64,000 bases of DNA from JALHOP01 sp964484195 (GTDB lineage: Bacteria; Myxococcota; XYA12-FULL-58-9; JALHOP01): contig CAZAER010000005.1 in the NCBI GenBank assembly GCA_964484195.1, forward strand, positions 62,001 to 126,000. Reading direction: 5' to 3'. A program made the translations under genes and the position numbers. Shown piece after piece: positions 16,804 to 25,081 of this stretch. The stretch's first letter is position 1; every line of letters begins with the position of its first letter. Under the pieces are notes generated by a model. The model was not told where the DNA came from and did no database searches. It saw only the letters and a list, made by a program, of their open reading frames with translations.

Positions 16804-17613
16804 TCAGGTGCTGCGAAACACCGGCTCGAACACGTCGCCCACGTGGAGCAAAGCCCCCGCGCCTGCGCTCACGGATAGGTTCATCCCGAACTTCACGCCG
16901 CGCAGGCTCTTGTCGTTGCGATAGCGCGCCAGCGTCCGTAGCGGTTCGGAGCGTTCGTCTCTTGCACCGGTGAGCTGGTCGGTGGTGGTGACCGCGCAGC
17001 GCACGCAGGGCTTCACGCCGCGCAAGACGACGCCCGCGTGTTGCGCATGGTCCAGCGTGTCCTCGGCGTAGGCGGGGATGCCGTCGACGAGGATGTTCGG
17101 ACGAAAGCGACTGATGTGAACCGGCTCCGCGAGCTTCTCGTTCAAATCGGTGAGCGACGCCTCGCTGATCACCAGCAGGGGATAGCCATCCGCGAACGCG
17201 AGCGGTCCCGAAATGCCGTTATGGGAGAACGAGCGCTGCCATTGGCTGCCCGCGTGCACCAGGCGCACCGGTCGTCCGAGCAAGCGTCCGAGCCACACCG
17301 CCGCCTCGTCTCCCGCATCGTTACCGATGCCCCGCGAGCTCCACACCTGGACTTCGCGAGGCTTCGCCGGGGCATCGAGCGGCACCACGACTTCGCCGCG
17401 ACCACGGCTCGCGAGCACCAGCGTATTGCCGCGATACAAGGCATCGATGCGCGCAAGCTCCGGCACGTCACGCTGGGTGAGGAAGAGCCCTTTGTCGTCC
17501 ACGATGACGAACTGCCGGTCGCCGGCAATGCCGGTGTCGCTCAAGCGGACCTCCGCCGCTTGCACGCCCCGGCAACCTTTCACCGGGTAGAACCATAGGC
17601 CGGTGATGCGCAC
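16804..17613 (-). CDS. MOSC domain protein (MOSC_N + MOSC)
   Basis: A 269-residue protein. The beta-barrel N-terminal MOSC_N domain begins ITGLWFYPVKGCRGVQAAEV and contains GDRQFVIVDDKGLFLTQR. The MOSC domain follows, with ISRFRPNILVDG and the conserved Cys in GVKPCVRCAVTTTDQ. These features place it in the mARC/YcbX class of molybdenum-cofactor proteins that reduce N-hydroxylated compounds. The GTG start at 17613 overlaps the last base of the tryptophan dioxygenase stop (TAGTG), implying coupling. A redox partner domain is not fused. Confidence 0.87.
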   Translation of the reverse strand: MRITGLWFYPVKGCRGVQAAEVRLSDTGIAGDRQFVIVDDKGLFLTQRDVPELARIDALYRGNTLVLASRGRGEVVVPLDAPAKPREVQVWSSRGIGNDAGDEAAVWLGRLLGRPVRLVHAGSQWQRSFSHNGISGPLAFADGYPLLVISEASLTDLNEKLAEPVHISRFRPNILVDGIPAYAEDTLDHAQHAGVVLRGVKPCVRCAVTTTDQLTGARDERSEPLRTLARYRNDKSLRGVKFGMNLSVSAGAGALLHVGDVFEPVFRST

Positions 17614-18416
17614 TACCGTTGAACGAACGTGCGTGCTTCCCACAGGAGCGGGAAGAACACGCGGCTCAGGGTGGTGCGCAGATAGTCGACGCCGCTCGTG
17701 CCCATGTGCGAGTAGCCGGCTTCGGCGAGCTGGGCGACGCTGACCTGGCCGGTGCCTGGCTTTGCGCCGATCATGCGCATGACCATTTGCACGTGGCGGT
17801 TGCGCCAGATGGAGTAGTGCTCGTCGAACTCGATGAGCTGCTCCGAGAGGATGCCGAGGTCGTCGTTGCCCTCGCGCTGCAAGATGTCGATGATCGACGC
17901 GACGACCTGCTTCTCGTCTCCGGTCTTTTGTCCGTTCGAGCGGAGCACCGCGATGTATGCGTCCCAGACCGTGGGTTCTTCGGCGCGCTTCGCCAAACGG
18001 TCGCGGGCGTAGCCTTGCCACAACGAGAGGTAGCGTGAGTCGCGGGCGCCGCAGAGGAACTCGACCTCGCGATACTGCAAGCTCTGCACGCCGCTCGCCG
18101 GCATCAAGTGGTCGCGGAACTGCGCAAAATCGTACGGGCGCATGGTCTCGATGACTTCGAAGCCGGCAATCAGCTGCTTGATGAGCACCTGCACGCGACG
18201 CAAGTAATGCGACGCCTGCGTGACCTTGCCTTCGAACATCGCCGCGCGTGTCGACTCGAGCTCGAAGAGCATCAGCTTGAACCAGAGCTCGGCGGTCTGG
18301 TGGACGATGATGAACTGCAGCTCGTCGTGCGCGTCGGTGAGGGTGGTCTGGCAGCTCAAGAGCTCGGGGAGCTTCAGGTAGTCGGCGTAGCTCGAGGCAA
18401 GCTTGGTCGTCGTCAT
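17613..18416 (-). CDS. kynA: Tryptophan 2,3-dioxygenase
   Basis: A 267-residue haem enzyme opening the indole ring of L-tryptophan to N-formylkynurenine, the first step of the kynurenine route. DELQFIIVHQTAELWFKLML carries the substrate-binding Phe and His, and MRPYDFAQFRDHLMPASGVQ follows. The haem-ligand His lies in IWRNRHVQMVMRMIG, and YSHMGTSGVDYLR is the conserved C-terminal loop. Length fits the bacterial family. The window also encodes quinolinate synthase (NadA) of the aspartate route to NAD, so this enzyme is more likely for tryptophan breakdown. No kynureninase or formamidase is next to it. Confidence 0.95.
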   Translation of the reverse strand: MTTTKLASSYADYLKLPELLSCQTTLTDAHDELQFIIVHQTAELWFKLMLFELESTRAAMFEGKVTQASHYLRRVQVLIKQLIAGFEVIETMRPYDFAQFRDHLMPASGVQSLQYREVEFLCGARDSRYLSLWQGYARDRLAKRAEEPTVWDAYIAVLRSNGQKTGDEKQVVASIIDILQREGNDDLGILSEQLIEFDEHYSIWRNRHVQMVMRMIGAKPGTGQVSVAQLAEAGYSHMGTSGVDYLRTTLSRVFFPLLWEARTFVQR

Positions 18417-18464
18417 GGCGACGAAGGCTCTAGGTCAACGGTCGCGGCGTGGCAAGCCGCGTCG

Positions 18465-19175
18465 TTACGGTAGCCCGCGCAGGATCGCGACCTGACGCCG
18501 GCCGATCGGGCGGATGTCGCCGCCTTGCCATTCGCCAAGGACGAGACCGCTATCCGGATAGGCCCGCGCCAATGCCACGACAGCGCAGGCCAGGGCGTCG
18601 AGCTCGTCGGGAGTCTTCGGTGGCTCGGCCTCGACGCGGATGATGCCGGTCTCTTCGAGGCGGCCCACCAGGCGAGCGATGTGCGCGGTGACGTCGGTGT
18701 CGGAGGCGTCGCGGGCGCGATAGCCGAGAACCGCGTCACGCAGGTCGCTGGCGATGCAGGCAAGCGATAGGCGCGGATTGGTCTCGACCAGGCCATGCTC
18801 GGGGAGCTGGCCGTTCTTGATCTCTTGGGCGAGCGCCCAGCCGAGAGCGGGACCCTGCACGGAAATGGCGCCCGGAATGGTCGTCGGCGGCCGAATCCAC
18901 GTCTTGGGCACCCACGCGGGCAGGCCGTTGCGCAGCGCCAGATCGCAGGCCCGCCAGCCGCTCGGAGCGCCCGACCAGGTGAGCGGCGCGTCGATAGCGA
19001 TGCCCGCGAGCGAGCCCCATTCACCCTGCACGCCGACGATATCGGCAAGGACGTCATCGACTCCCGAATAGGAGCGGGCGCGGAACACGCTGACTGGAAG
19101 CTTGCCGTTCCAGTACAGGGCGCAAACCGCGAACTTCATGCGACCGCCGGGGTGAACGCCGATGAGCACGCTCAT
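18465..19175 (-). CDS. DUF429 family protein
   Basis: A 236-residue protein with the DUF429 layout: an opening beta-strand with GVHPGGRMKFAVC in place of the usual G-[IV]-D, GIAIDAPLTWSG, then RACDLALR and VETNPRLSLACI, ending in TPDELDALACAVVALARAY. DUF429 has an RNase H-like fold and is suspected to be a nuclease, but activity is unproven. The first acidic residue of the fold is His here (GVH), which could affect catalysis. A 48-base gap separates it from the dioxygenase downstream. Confidence 0.75.
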   Translation of the reverse strand: MSVLIGVHPGGRMKFAVCALYWNGKLPVSVFRARSYSGVDDVLADIVGVQGEWGSLAGIAIDAPLTWSGAPSGWRACDLALRNGLPAWVPKTWIRPPTTIPGAISVQGPALGWALAQEIKNGQLPEHGLVETNPRLSLACIASDLRDAVLGYRARDASDTDVTAHIARLVGRLEETGIIRVEAEPPKTPDELDALACAVVALARAYPDSGLVLGEWQGGDIRPIGRRQVAILRGLP

Positions 19176-19241
19176 GAAGCCGATATGGCACTAACCGGCA
19201 GGTCAGGGCCAATTTTTACATAGTTGCGACGTCTCAAAGAC

Positions 19242-19271
19242 TTACCAACTGCGAAAAAAGTGACGTATCCT
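19242..19271 (+). promoter_or_regulatory. Possible promoter of the DUF5808-like small gene
   Basis: TTACCA (19242-19247) and TATCCT (19266-19271) are 18 bases apart, 32 bases before the start codon, in an A/T-rich stretch unlike the surrounding coding DNA. By eye only. Confidence 0.3.
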
Positions 19272-19302
19272 TTCTGGCGCTAAACCCCCGGAGTACCCCC
19301 CG

Positions 19303-19488
19303 ATGTTCAATCCCGACACCGTGATGGAAGGCCGCTTCCTTGGCATGCCCGTGCGCTTCGACGCCGTTCACGCCTTCGACAACTACTGGAGCCGCGACAA
19401 CCAGCGCATCTTCATCCCCACGAACTTCGGCATCGGCTGGGACGTGAACTTCCGCGCTATCGCCAAGCACCTCGGCCTCGTGCGCTAG
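19303..19488 (+). CDS. Small DUF5808-like protein
   Basis: A 61-residue protein with GGAG about ten bases before ATG 19303. The segment DNQRIFIPTNFGIGWDVNFR resembles the DUF5808 signature (DPRIFVPKRFGWGWTLNF), normally found at the end of membrane proteins that have DUF1648-like regions. Here it stands alone, with no transmembrane segment. It has its own AT-richer upstream region and 90 bases before the next gene, so it may be monocistronic. Function unknown. Confidence 0.65.
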   Translation: MFNPDTVMEGRFLGMPVRFDAVHAFDNYWSRDNQRIFIPTNFGIGWDVNFRAIAKHLGLVR

Positions 19489-19578
19489 GCTGGCCGGTCA
19501 TTCTGACACCACCTACGCCCACAAAAAACTACGTCAAAAAATTGCCCTCGTGATCCCGCGCCTCGATGATGCGCGGAC

Positions 19579-20892
19579 ATGGCCCCCGTCGTTCTCATCG
19601 CGGCGCTAACCTGTGCGGCGCCTCCTGGTTTGACCCAATCGGCGGACGTCGAGCCGGCGCCCGGCGGCGCGGAATGGACGCTCAGCATGCAGGCCGGTGG
19701 CGGCCGCTTGAGCGAAGACCCGGTCGCGATGTTCCGGCCGCGCGTGACGCTCGCGTTCACCCAGGTGAACCTTGCGCTCTCGGCACCTCTCTTTCTGAAG
19801 ATCTCCGACGACTCGCCGACACGCGACAGCCGCACCATGCCGGTCACCTGGCAGAACGACTGGCAGGACATGGAAACCTACGCGGCGTGGATCGAGGAGC
19901 TCTCGTACACCTCGAAGCGCGGCAAGATTCACCTACGCGCGGGTGGCATCCGACGCGAGACCCTCGGCCACGGCACCCTGGTCGACGACTACACCGGTAG
20001 CTACGACCCGAGCGTCCCGCGTAGCGGCGCCCGTTTCGTGCTCACCACCGATGTCGTCGAGGCGAAGCTGATCACCGATGGTCTCGTGCGCCCGCGCCTG
20101 GTCGCGGCTTCGATCGCCTTGGCGCCGTTTCAGATCGATGATCGCTCGGCCGCCGAGCCGTTGACCGTAGCGCTGGAAGTCGCGACCGACATGCGCGCGC
20201 CGATCACGGAAGGTACGACGCAGGTCGGTGGCGCCGATGTCGTGGTCACCGGTGCGCCCTACGTGGGTGACGAGCTCATGTGGTCGGTCTACGGCTCGCT
20301 CGGCTCGTTTTTCACCGAGACGCGCTCTGGCGCGCTCGGCACGCACGTCGGCACCGAGCTGAACTGGACGCGTGGCCGCGAAGCTCTACTCTTGCGCCTC
20401 GAGGCGACGGTCTCTGGCGCGGGCTACGACCCGGCTTATTTCGATGACCAGTACGCCGCCGAGCGCAACGTGATCCGTGATGATGGCGACAGCGCCAAAG
20501 CGATGCGTGTGGCACCCGCGGGCTACGGTACCCGTGGACGCGTCGAGTTCGTGACCGGGCCGCTGACGTTGGGGACCTCGGTCGAGCATTCTTTTGCGCG
20601 TACTGCGGTGAATCCGACGCGCGCGTCGCTCTACGGCGAGCTCACCGGGGAGATGTGGCATCTCGGCATGCGCGTATCGCAGCGTGCGATGAACGACACC
20701 GGTGACGCCTTCCGCATGGGCACGAACAGCATGGCGATCCTCGATGCCGCCGTGCGTATTCACGAGTCATGGTTTGCGTACACCCTGCTGCATCACGGCA
20801 TCCGCGCCGGTGACGATGGCATCGTCACCCCGGTCTCGGATTGGGTGGTCGGCGTCGGGTACGGCATGGCCGGCAATCTCAATCGCATGTAG
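19579..20892 (+). CDS. Putative outer-membrane beta-barrel protein
   Basis: A 437-residue protein. Residues 1-20 are a signal peptide. From residue 30 the sequence alternates hydrophobic and polar residues in strands ending in aromatic residues (FRPRVTLAFTQVNLALSAPL; HRAG-type turns; MWHLGMRVSQRAMN), as in porin-like barrels, and it ends in WVVGVGYGMAGNLNRM without a terminal Phe. No close family was recognised. The next gene starts eight bases downstream, and that one overlaps a GT-C glycosyltransferase, so the three probably form one transcript concerned with the cell envelope. Confidence 0.65.
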   Translation: MAPVVLIAALTCAAPPGLTQSADVEPAPGGAEWTLSMQAGGGRLSEDPVAMFRPRVTLAFTQVNLALSAPLFLKISDDSPTRDSRTMPVTWQNDWQDMETYAAWIEELSYTSKRGKIHLRAGGIRRETLGHGTLVDDYTGSYDPSVPRSGARFVLTTDVVEAKLITDGLVRPRLVAASIALAPFQIDDRSAAEPLTVALEVATDMRAPITEGTTQVGGADVVVTGAPYVGDELMWSVYGSLGSFFTETRSGALGTHVGTELNWTRGREALLLRLEATVSGAGYDPAYFDDQYAAERNVIRDDGDSAKAMRVAPAGYGTRGRVEFVTGPLTLGTSVEHSFARTAVNPTRASLYGELTGEMWHLGMRVSQRAMNDTGDAFRMGTNSMAILDAAVRIHESWFAYTLLHHGIRAGDDGIVTPVSDWVVGVGYGMAGNLNRM

Positions 20893-20900
20893 AACGCGGC

Positions 20901-21758
20901 GTGCGTCCGCATCTCGTCCTCTTGGCCGTCACCATCGTTGCGAGCCTCGCCTTGTCGGCGGTGCGCTGCGCCCACGTGGCCGCTCGAGCGGACTTCGAGA
21001 CGGTCGCGGCGGCGGTGCGCACGGCCTACCGCGAAGGTGACCTCATCGTGGTCGTGCCCTTCCATCAAGGGACACCCCGCGACTTGCTCGGCGACTTGCC
21101 GCTCGTGGAGCTGCGGCGCGTCGAGCCCGAGCTGCTGCGCATGCACACGCGGCTCTTGTTGGTCGAAGTCGACGCGATTGGCGGAGGCGGTTTACGGTCC
21201 GAGCTCGAGGCCTTGGGCGCTGTCGAGTCGCTGGCTTCGGCGGGGCGGGTGCACGCGTCCGTCATTGCGGTGCGGGAGCCCACGACGCCGACGTTCGAGC
21301 TGCGCCGCGGCCTCGCCGATGTCCGAGTGACCGCGGCCTATGGTGGTCCGGAGCCGATCACCTGTTCGCAATGGAACGGGTCGCGCTGGATCTGTCCGCG
21401 TGACGGCGATTGGAATTGGGTCGGTCGGGCGACCTTGAACCTCGAAGACGGTCCGCGGGCGTGCGTGTGGATGCATCCACTGAACGGTGGTCGTGAGCTC
21501 ACGGTCACGATGCCGGAGACACCGGGGTCGCGCTTGCTCTTGGGGCACGGCTTCGTGTTGTCGGCCGCGGCACGCGCGCCCGTGCAAATCGAAGTGCGTC
21601 GTGGGGGCGAGAAGGTCTTCGAGGGTGAGGTCAGGCCGCGGTCCGGCTGGGAGTACGACGCCGTCGATCTCGAAGGCAGCGGCCCCGTGACGCTCACCGT
21701 GAAGACCCGCGATAACAGTGGCTCGCATTTCTGTGCGAATGCGTGGGTGCTGCCGTGA
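20901..21758 (+). CDS. Unknown exported or membrane-anchored protein linked to a GT-C glycosyltransferase
   Basis: A 285-residue protein starting at GTG 20901. Residues 4-22 are an N-terminal hydrophobic anchor or uncleaved signal, followed by a soluble domain beginning ADFETVAAAVRTAYREGDLI. The second half is beta-rich with a Cys pair (ITCSQWNGSRWICPRD) and later single Cys residues, suggesting an extracytoplasmic location. I recall similar proteins encoded beside myxobacterial mannosyltransferase-like genes, which fits the four-base GTGA overlap with the downstream GT-C gene. No catalytic motif recognised. Confidence 0.7.
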   Translation: MRPHLVLLAVTIVASLALSAVRCAHVAARADFETVAAAVRTAYREGDLIVVVPFHQGTPRDLLGDLPLVELRRVEPELLRMHTRLLLVEVDAIGGGGLRSELEALGAVESLASAGRVHASVIAVREPTTPTFELRRGLADVRVTAAYGGPEPITCSQWNGSRWICPRDGDWNWVGRATLNLEDGPRACVWMHPLNGGRELTVTMPETPGSRLLLGHGFVLSAAARAPVQIEVRRGGEKVFEGEVRPRSGWEYDAVDLEGSGPVTLTVKTRDNSGSHFCANAWVLP

Positions 21759-23344
21759 AGCGGTCCGGCCTTTGGGCTGCGGGCGTCGGGCTCGTGGTGC
21801 TGGTGGTGCTGCTCGCGACGGCGTCGCAAGGTTTCGTGCGCGACGAAGGTTACTACTTCCGCGCGGCGCGTGACTATCACGCTTGGTTCGAGCACTTCTT
21901 CGAGCGTGGCTTGTCTTCTTTTGCGGACAACACGCTGATTCACGATTTCGGCTACAACACCGAGCATCCCGGGTTCGTGAAGCTCCTCATGGGCTGGACT
22001 TGGAAGATCGCTCACGTCTGGCTGGGGGCCGCATCCGGGGCCACCGGCTTCCGCATGGGTTCCATGGTGCTCGTCGCGGTCGGAGCGGCCTTCACTTTCC
22101 TCTTCGGAGCGCGGCTCGGGCGTGAGCACGGCCTGGTCGTTGGCCTGCTCGCGGTTGCGTTTCTCTTCACCTCGCCGCACGTGTTTTTTCACTCTCACTT
22201 GGCGGCGTTCGACGGGCCCATCATGGGGCTGTCGGTCGCGGCGAGCTACGCCTTCTGGCGCGCCGTGAGCGAGCGTCGCTGGGTGCTCCCGGCGCTCGGC
22301 TTGTTCGGCCTCGCGCTCGCGACCAAACACAACGCGGTGTTCCTATGGGCAGGGTTCGGGGTCGCCGTGCTGGCTGCGCGTCACGCCGATTGGTCGTTTG
22401 CAGCCGGGAAGCTCGCGCTGCCGCCGCTGCCCCTCGTTTGGCTTTTTGCCCCGCTTGCGGGCCTCGCGGTTCTCTACGTGTTCTATCCCTATGGCTGGGT
22501 CCATCCGTTCCAGCGGATTGGTGCCTACTACGATTACCACGCGCATCACGAGCACTACCCAGTCGACTTCTTCGGGACCATGTACACGGCGCCGCCTTTT
22601 CCCTGGGGCTACGCCTTCCGCATGACCGTGCTCACCGTGCCGCTGGTCACCTTGGTGCTCGGCACCGTTGGCCTGGTGGCATGCGTGCGCCGCGCGCGGC
22701 ACGCGGATGCCGATGAGCGCATGGGAATCGCCTTGCTCCTCGCGGGTGCTCTCGTGCCGCCGTTGGTGATTTCGTTTCCGACCGTGCCCATCTTCGGCGG
22801 GACCAAACACTGGATGCCGATGATGCCGTTCTTCTGCGTCGCGGCCGCCCTCGTAGCGGTGCGGGCGCTGGAGGGTGTCCGCCATCGCGTCTTATGGCCC
22901 GTCGCCATCGTCGCGGCGTTGCTCGTGCCCTTCATCGACACCGTGCGCACCCACCCCTACGGTCACACGTATTTCAACGAGCTGGTGCTCGGTCATCAAG
23001 GCGCCGCGGTCTTGGGGCTGCCGCGCACGTTCTGGGGTGGAGATGCGCGCCCTTTGCTCGCGGTGCTCAACGAGAAAGCCGCGCTTGGCGCGCGCGTCTA
23101 CACCCATCGTATGAACCACAGCGACTGGCAGCAGTACATGAGCGATGGGTTGGTGCGTCGCGACCTCGTGTTCGTGAACGACAGCGCCGGCGCCGACTGG
23201 GCCTTCGTCAATCACCAGCGCGAGTACGAAGACGCCGAATACGCGGTGTGGGAGCTCGGGAGCACGCGCCCCGAGGCGTCGGTCGTTTTCGATGGCGTAC
23301 CGATTGTCAGCTTGTACCGGCTGAACCGAGCCGCGGCACGGTAA
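21755..23344 (+). CDS. GT-C family membrane glycosyltransferase (ArnT/PMT-like)
   Basis: A 529-residue polytopic protein starting at GTG 21755. After the first transmembrane helix the outer loop reads VRDEGYYFRAARDYHAWFEH; the Asp-Glu pair is the catalytic-loop signature of ArnT/PMT-type enzymes that use polyprenyl-phosphate sugars. About ten hydrophobic segments follow (residues 75-400) with a soluble C-terminal domain. The acceptor is unknown; operon context suggests an envelope protein or glycolipid. The final 38 bases overlap the 3' end of the convergent ABC ATPase gene. Confidence 0.83.
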   Translation: MKRSGLWAAGVGLVVLVVLLATASQGFVRDEGYYFRAARDYHAWFEHFFERGLSSFADNTLIHDFGYNTEHPGFVKLLMGWTWKIAHVWLGAASGATGFRMGSMVLVAVGAAFTFLFGARLGREHGLVVGLLAVAFLFTSPHVFFHSHLAAFDGPIMGLSVAASYAFWRAVSERRWVLPALGLFGLALATKHNAVFLWAGFGVAVLAARHADWSFAAGKLALPPLPLVWLFAPLAGLAVLYVFYPYGWVHPFQRIGAYYDYHAHHEHYPVDFFGTMYTAPPFPWGYAFRMTVLTVPLVTLVLGTVGLVACVRRARHADADERMGIALLLAGALVPPLVISFPTVPIFGGTKHWMPMMPFFCVAAALVAVRALEGVRHRVLWPVAIVAALLVPFIDTVRTHPYGHTYFNELVLGHQGAAVLGLPRTFWGGDARPLLAVLNEKAALGARVYTHRMNHSDWQQYMSDGLVRRDLVFVNDSAGADWAFVNHQREYEDAEYAVWELGSTRPEASVVFDGVPIVSLYRLNRAAAR

Positions 23345-24086
23345 CGCGGGAGCCGCCGCTTTCGATGACGTCGACGTTGACTCCGTAGAGCCGCGACAGG
23401 CTCTCGGTGGTGATGACCTCGGCCGGCTTGCCGCTGGCGACGAGCTTGCCTTGGCTCAGGAGGAACGCGTGGTCCGCGATAGCGAGCGCATGGTCGGGCT
23501 CGTGGGTTGCGATGATCGCCGAGACACCTTCGCTCGCCAGCCGGCGTAGCTGGGTCAACACGCGCACACGGTTCCCGAGGTCGAGGCTCGCGGTGGGCTC
23601 GTCCATGATCATGGTGCGGCATTCTTGGACGAGGGCGCGGGCGATGAGCACGAGCTGGCGCTCGCCGCCCGACAGCTCGGTCGCGACTCGGCCGCCGAGT
23701 GTGCTGATGCCGACGCGTGCGAGGGCGCTCTCAGCCTTGTCGTGGTCGGCTTTGGACGGAACCGCGAAAACGGACAGGTGGGGGGCGCGACCCATGAGGA
23801 CGATCTCACGCACCGTGTAGGCAAAGCTCGTCGCCGCCGCCTGCGGCACGTAGGCGACCGAGCGTGCCCGTGCCTGGGCCGTCCAGTCGGTGGCGTCGGC
23901 ACCGTCGATGTGGATGGTACCGGCGAGGGGCGGGAGCAGCCCGAGGAGCGTCTTGAACAGCGTGGTCTTGCCGCTACCGTTCGGTCCCAAGAGACAGGCA
24001 ATCTCACCCGGCGCGACGCCGAGGCTCACGTCTTCACCGACGCGGCGCTCGCCGTAACCGAATGCCAAGTGCTCGGTCGCAAGCAT
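23307..24086 (-). CDS. ABC importer ATPase, BtuD/FecE type
   Basis: A 259-residue ATPase: Walker A GPNGSGKTTLFKTLLGLL, Q-loop in VPQAAATSFAYTVREIVLMG, signature LSGGERQLVLIARALVQ, Walker B TMIMDEPTASLDLGN, switch His in ATHEPDHAL. The layout is that of cobalamin, haem and ferric-siderophore importers. Its start overlaps the permease stop (TGATG). Its 3' end overlaps the convergent glycosyltransferase by 38 bases. Last gene of a four-gene minus-strand operon. Confidence 0.9.
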   Translation of the reverse strand: MLATEHLAFGYGERRVGEDVSLGVAPGEIACLLGPNGSGKTTLFKTLLGLLPPLAGTIHIDGADATDWTAQARARSVAYVPQAAATSFAYTVREIVLMGRAPHLSVFAVPSKADHDKAESALARVGISTLGGRVATELSGGERQLVLIARALVQECRTMIMDEPTASLDLGNRVRVLTQLRRLASEGVSAIIATHEPDHALAIADHAFLLSQGKLVASGKPAEVITTESLSRLYGVNVDVIESGGSRVTVPRLGSAGTS

Positions 24087-25081
24087 CAGCCAAACCCCTT
24101 GCGGCCAGCGGCCAGCGCCCAGACGAAGAAAGGCGCACCGCAGAAAGCGGAGAGCACGCCGAGGGGGATCTCGATGGGAGCGATGGTCCGCGCTAGCGTA
24201 TCGACGACCACCAAGAAGGTAGCGCCGACGAGCAGCGTCGCGGGGCCGAGCTTGCGGAAGTCCGAGCCGACGACGTTGCGGCAGATGTGCGGCACGATGA
24301 GCCCGACCCAGCCCACCACACCAGTCGTCGCCACGGTCGCCGCGCTCACGAGTGTGGCTGCGCCCACGAGAATCAAGCGCATGCGGCGTACGTCGACGCC
24401 GAGCGTCCGGGCTTCGTCATCGCCGAGCGACATGAGGTTGATGCGCCAGCGAAGGAGCAACAGAGGCACGAGACCAACGAGCACGATCGGCGCCATCCAC
24501 ACGAGGTCGCTACCCGTCGTCGCGGCGAGGCTACCGAGCAGCCAGTAGGTCACCGTCGGCAGCTGGTTGTACGGATCTGCGAGGATCTTCAGCAGCGACA
24601 GTCCGGCGCTGAGCAGGGCGCCGATGGCGATGCCGGAGAGCACCAGCACCAGGACCGGGTCGCGCGTGCGCAGAGCCGAGCCCAAGGTGTAGACGGCGAT
24701 CACCGCGAGCACTCCGCCCGTGAAAGCGAACGCTTGAATCGCGACCACCGGTAGGTGGAGCACGATGGCGAGCACGGCACCCAAGCTCGCTCCAGCGGAC
24801 ACTCCGAGGATATCGGGTGAGACCAGCGGATTGCGGAACAGGCTCTGGTAGGTCGCGCCGGATATCGCCAACGCGCCGCCCACCAGAGCTCCAGCGAAGA
24901 CCCGCGGTACGCGAATGTTGAAGAGCACGGTGTCGACGAGCGGCGCGAGCTCGCCACCGGTGAGCTTGGCGACCAGCGCCTGCACGAGCTCGGGGAGGGC
25001 GAGTGCGTACGGCCCGACGCTCACACCCACGATGAGCGCCGCGATCAGAGCGAGCACCAACAATGCCCAGCGCGCGGTCAT
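24086..25081 (-). CDS. ABC importer permease, FecCD/BtuC family
   Basis: A 331-residue membrane protein with about ten helices. Family motifs are visible: RVPRVFAGALVGGALAISGA, YQSLFRNPLVSPDILGVSAG and GVVGWVGLIVPHICRNVVGS. These define the FecCD permeases that move cobalamin, haem or siderophores across the inner membrane. Start overlaps the stop of the binding-protein gene (ATGA). Confidence 0.92.
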   Translation of the reverse strand: MTARWALLVLALIAALIVGVSVGPYALALPELVQALVAKLTGGELAPLVDTVLFNIRVPRVFAGALVGGALAISGATYQSLFRNPLVSPDILGVSAGASLGAVLAIVLHLPVVAIQAFAFTGGVLAVIAVYTLGSALRTRDPVLVLVLSGIAIGALLSAGLSLLKILADPYNQLPTVTYWLLGSLAATTGSDLVWMAPIVLVGLVPLLLLRWRINLMSLGDDEARTLGVDVRRMRLILVGAATLVSAATVATTGVVGWVGLIVPHICRNVVGSDFRKLGPATLLVGATFLVVVDTLARTIAPIEIPLGVLSAFCGAPFFVWALAAGRKGFG

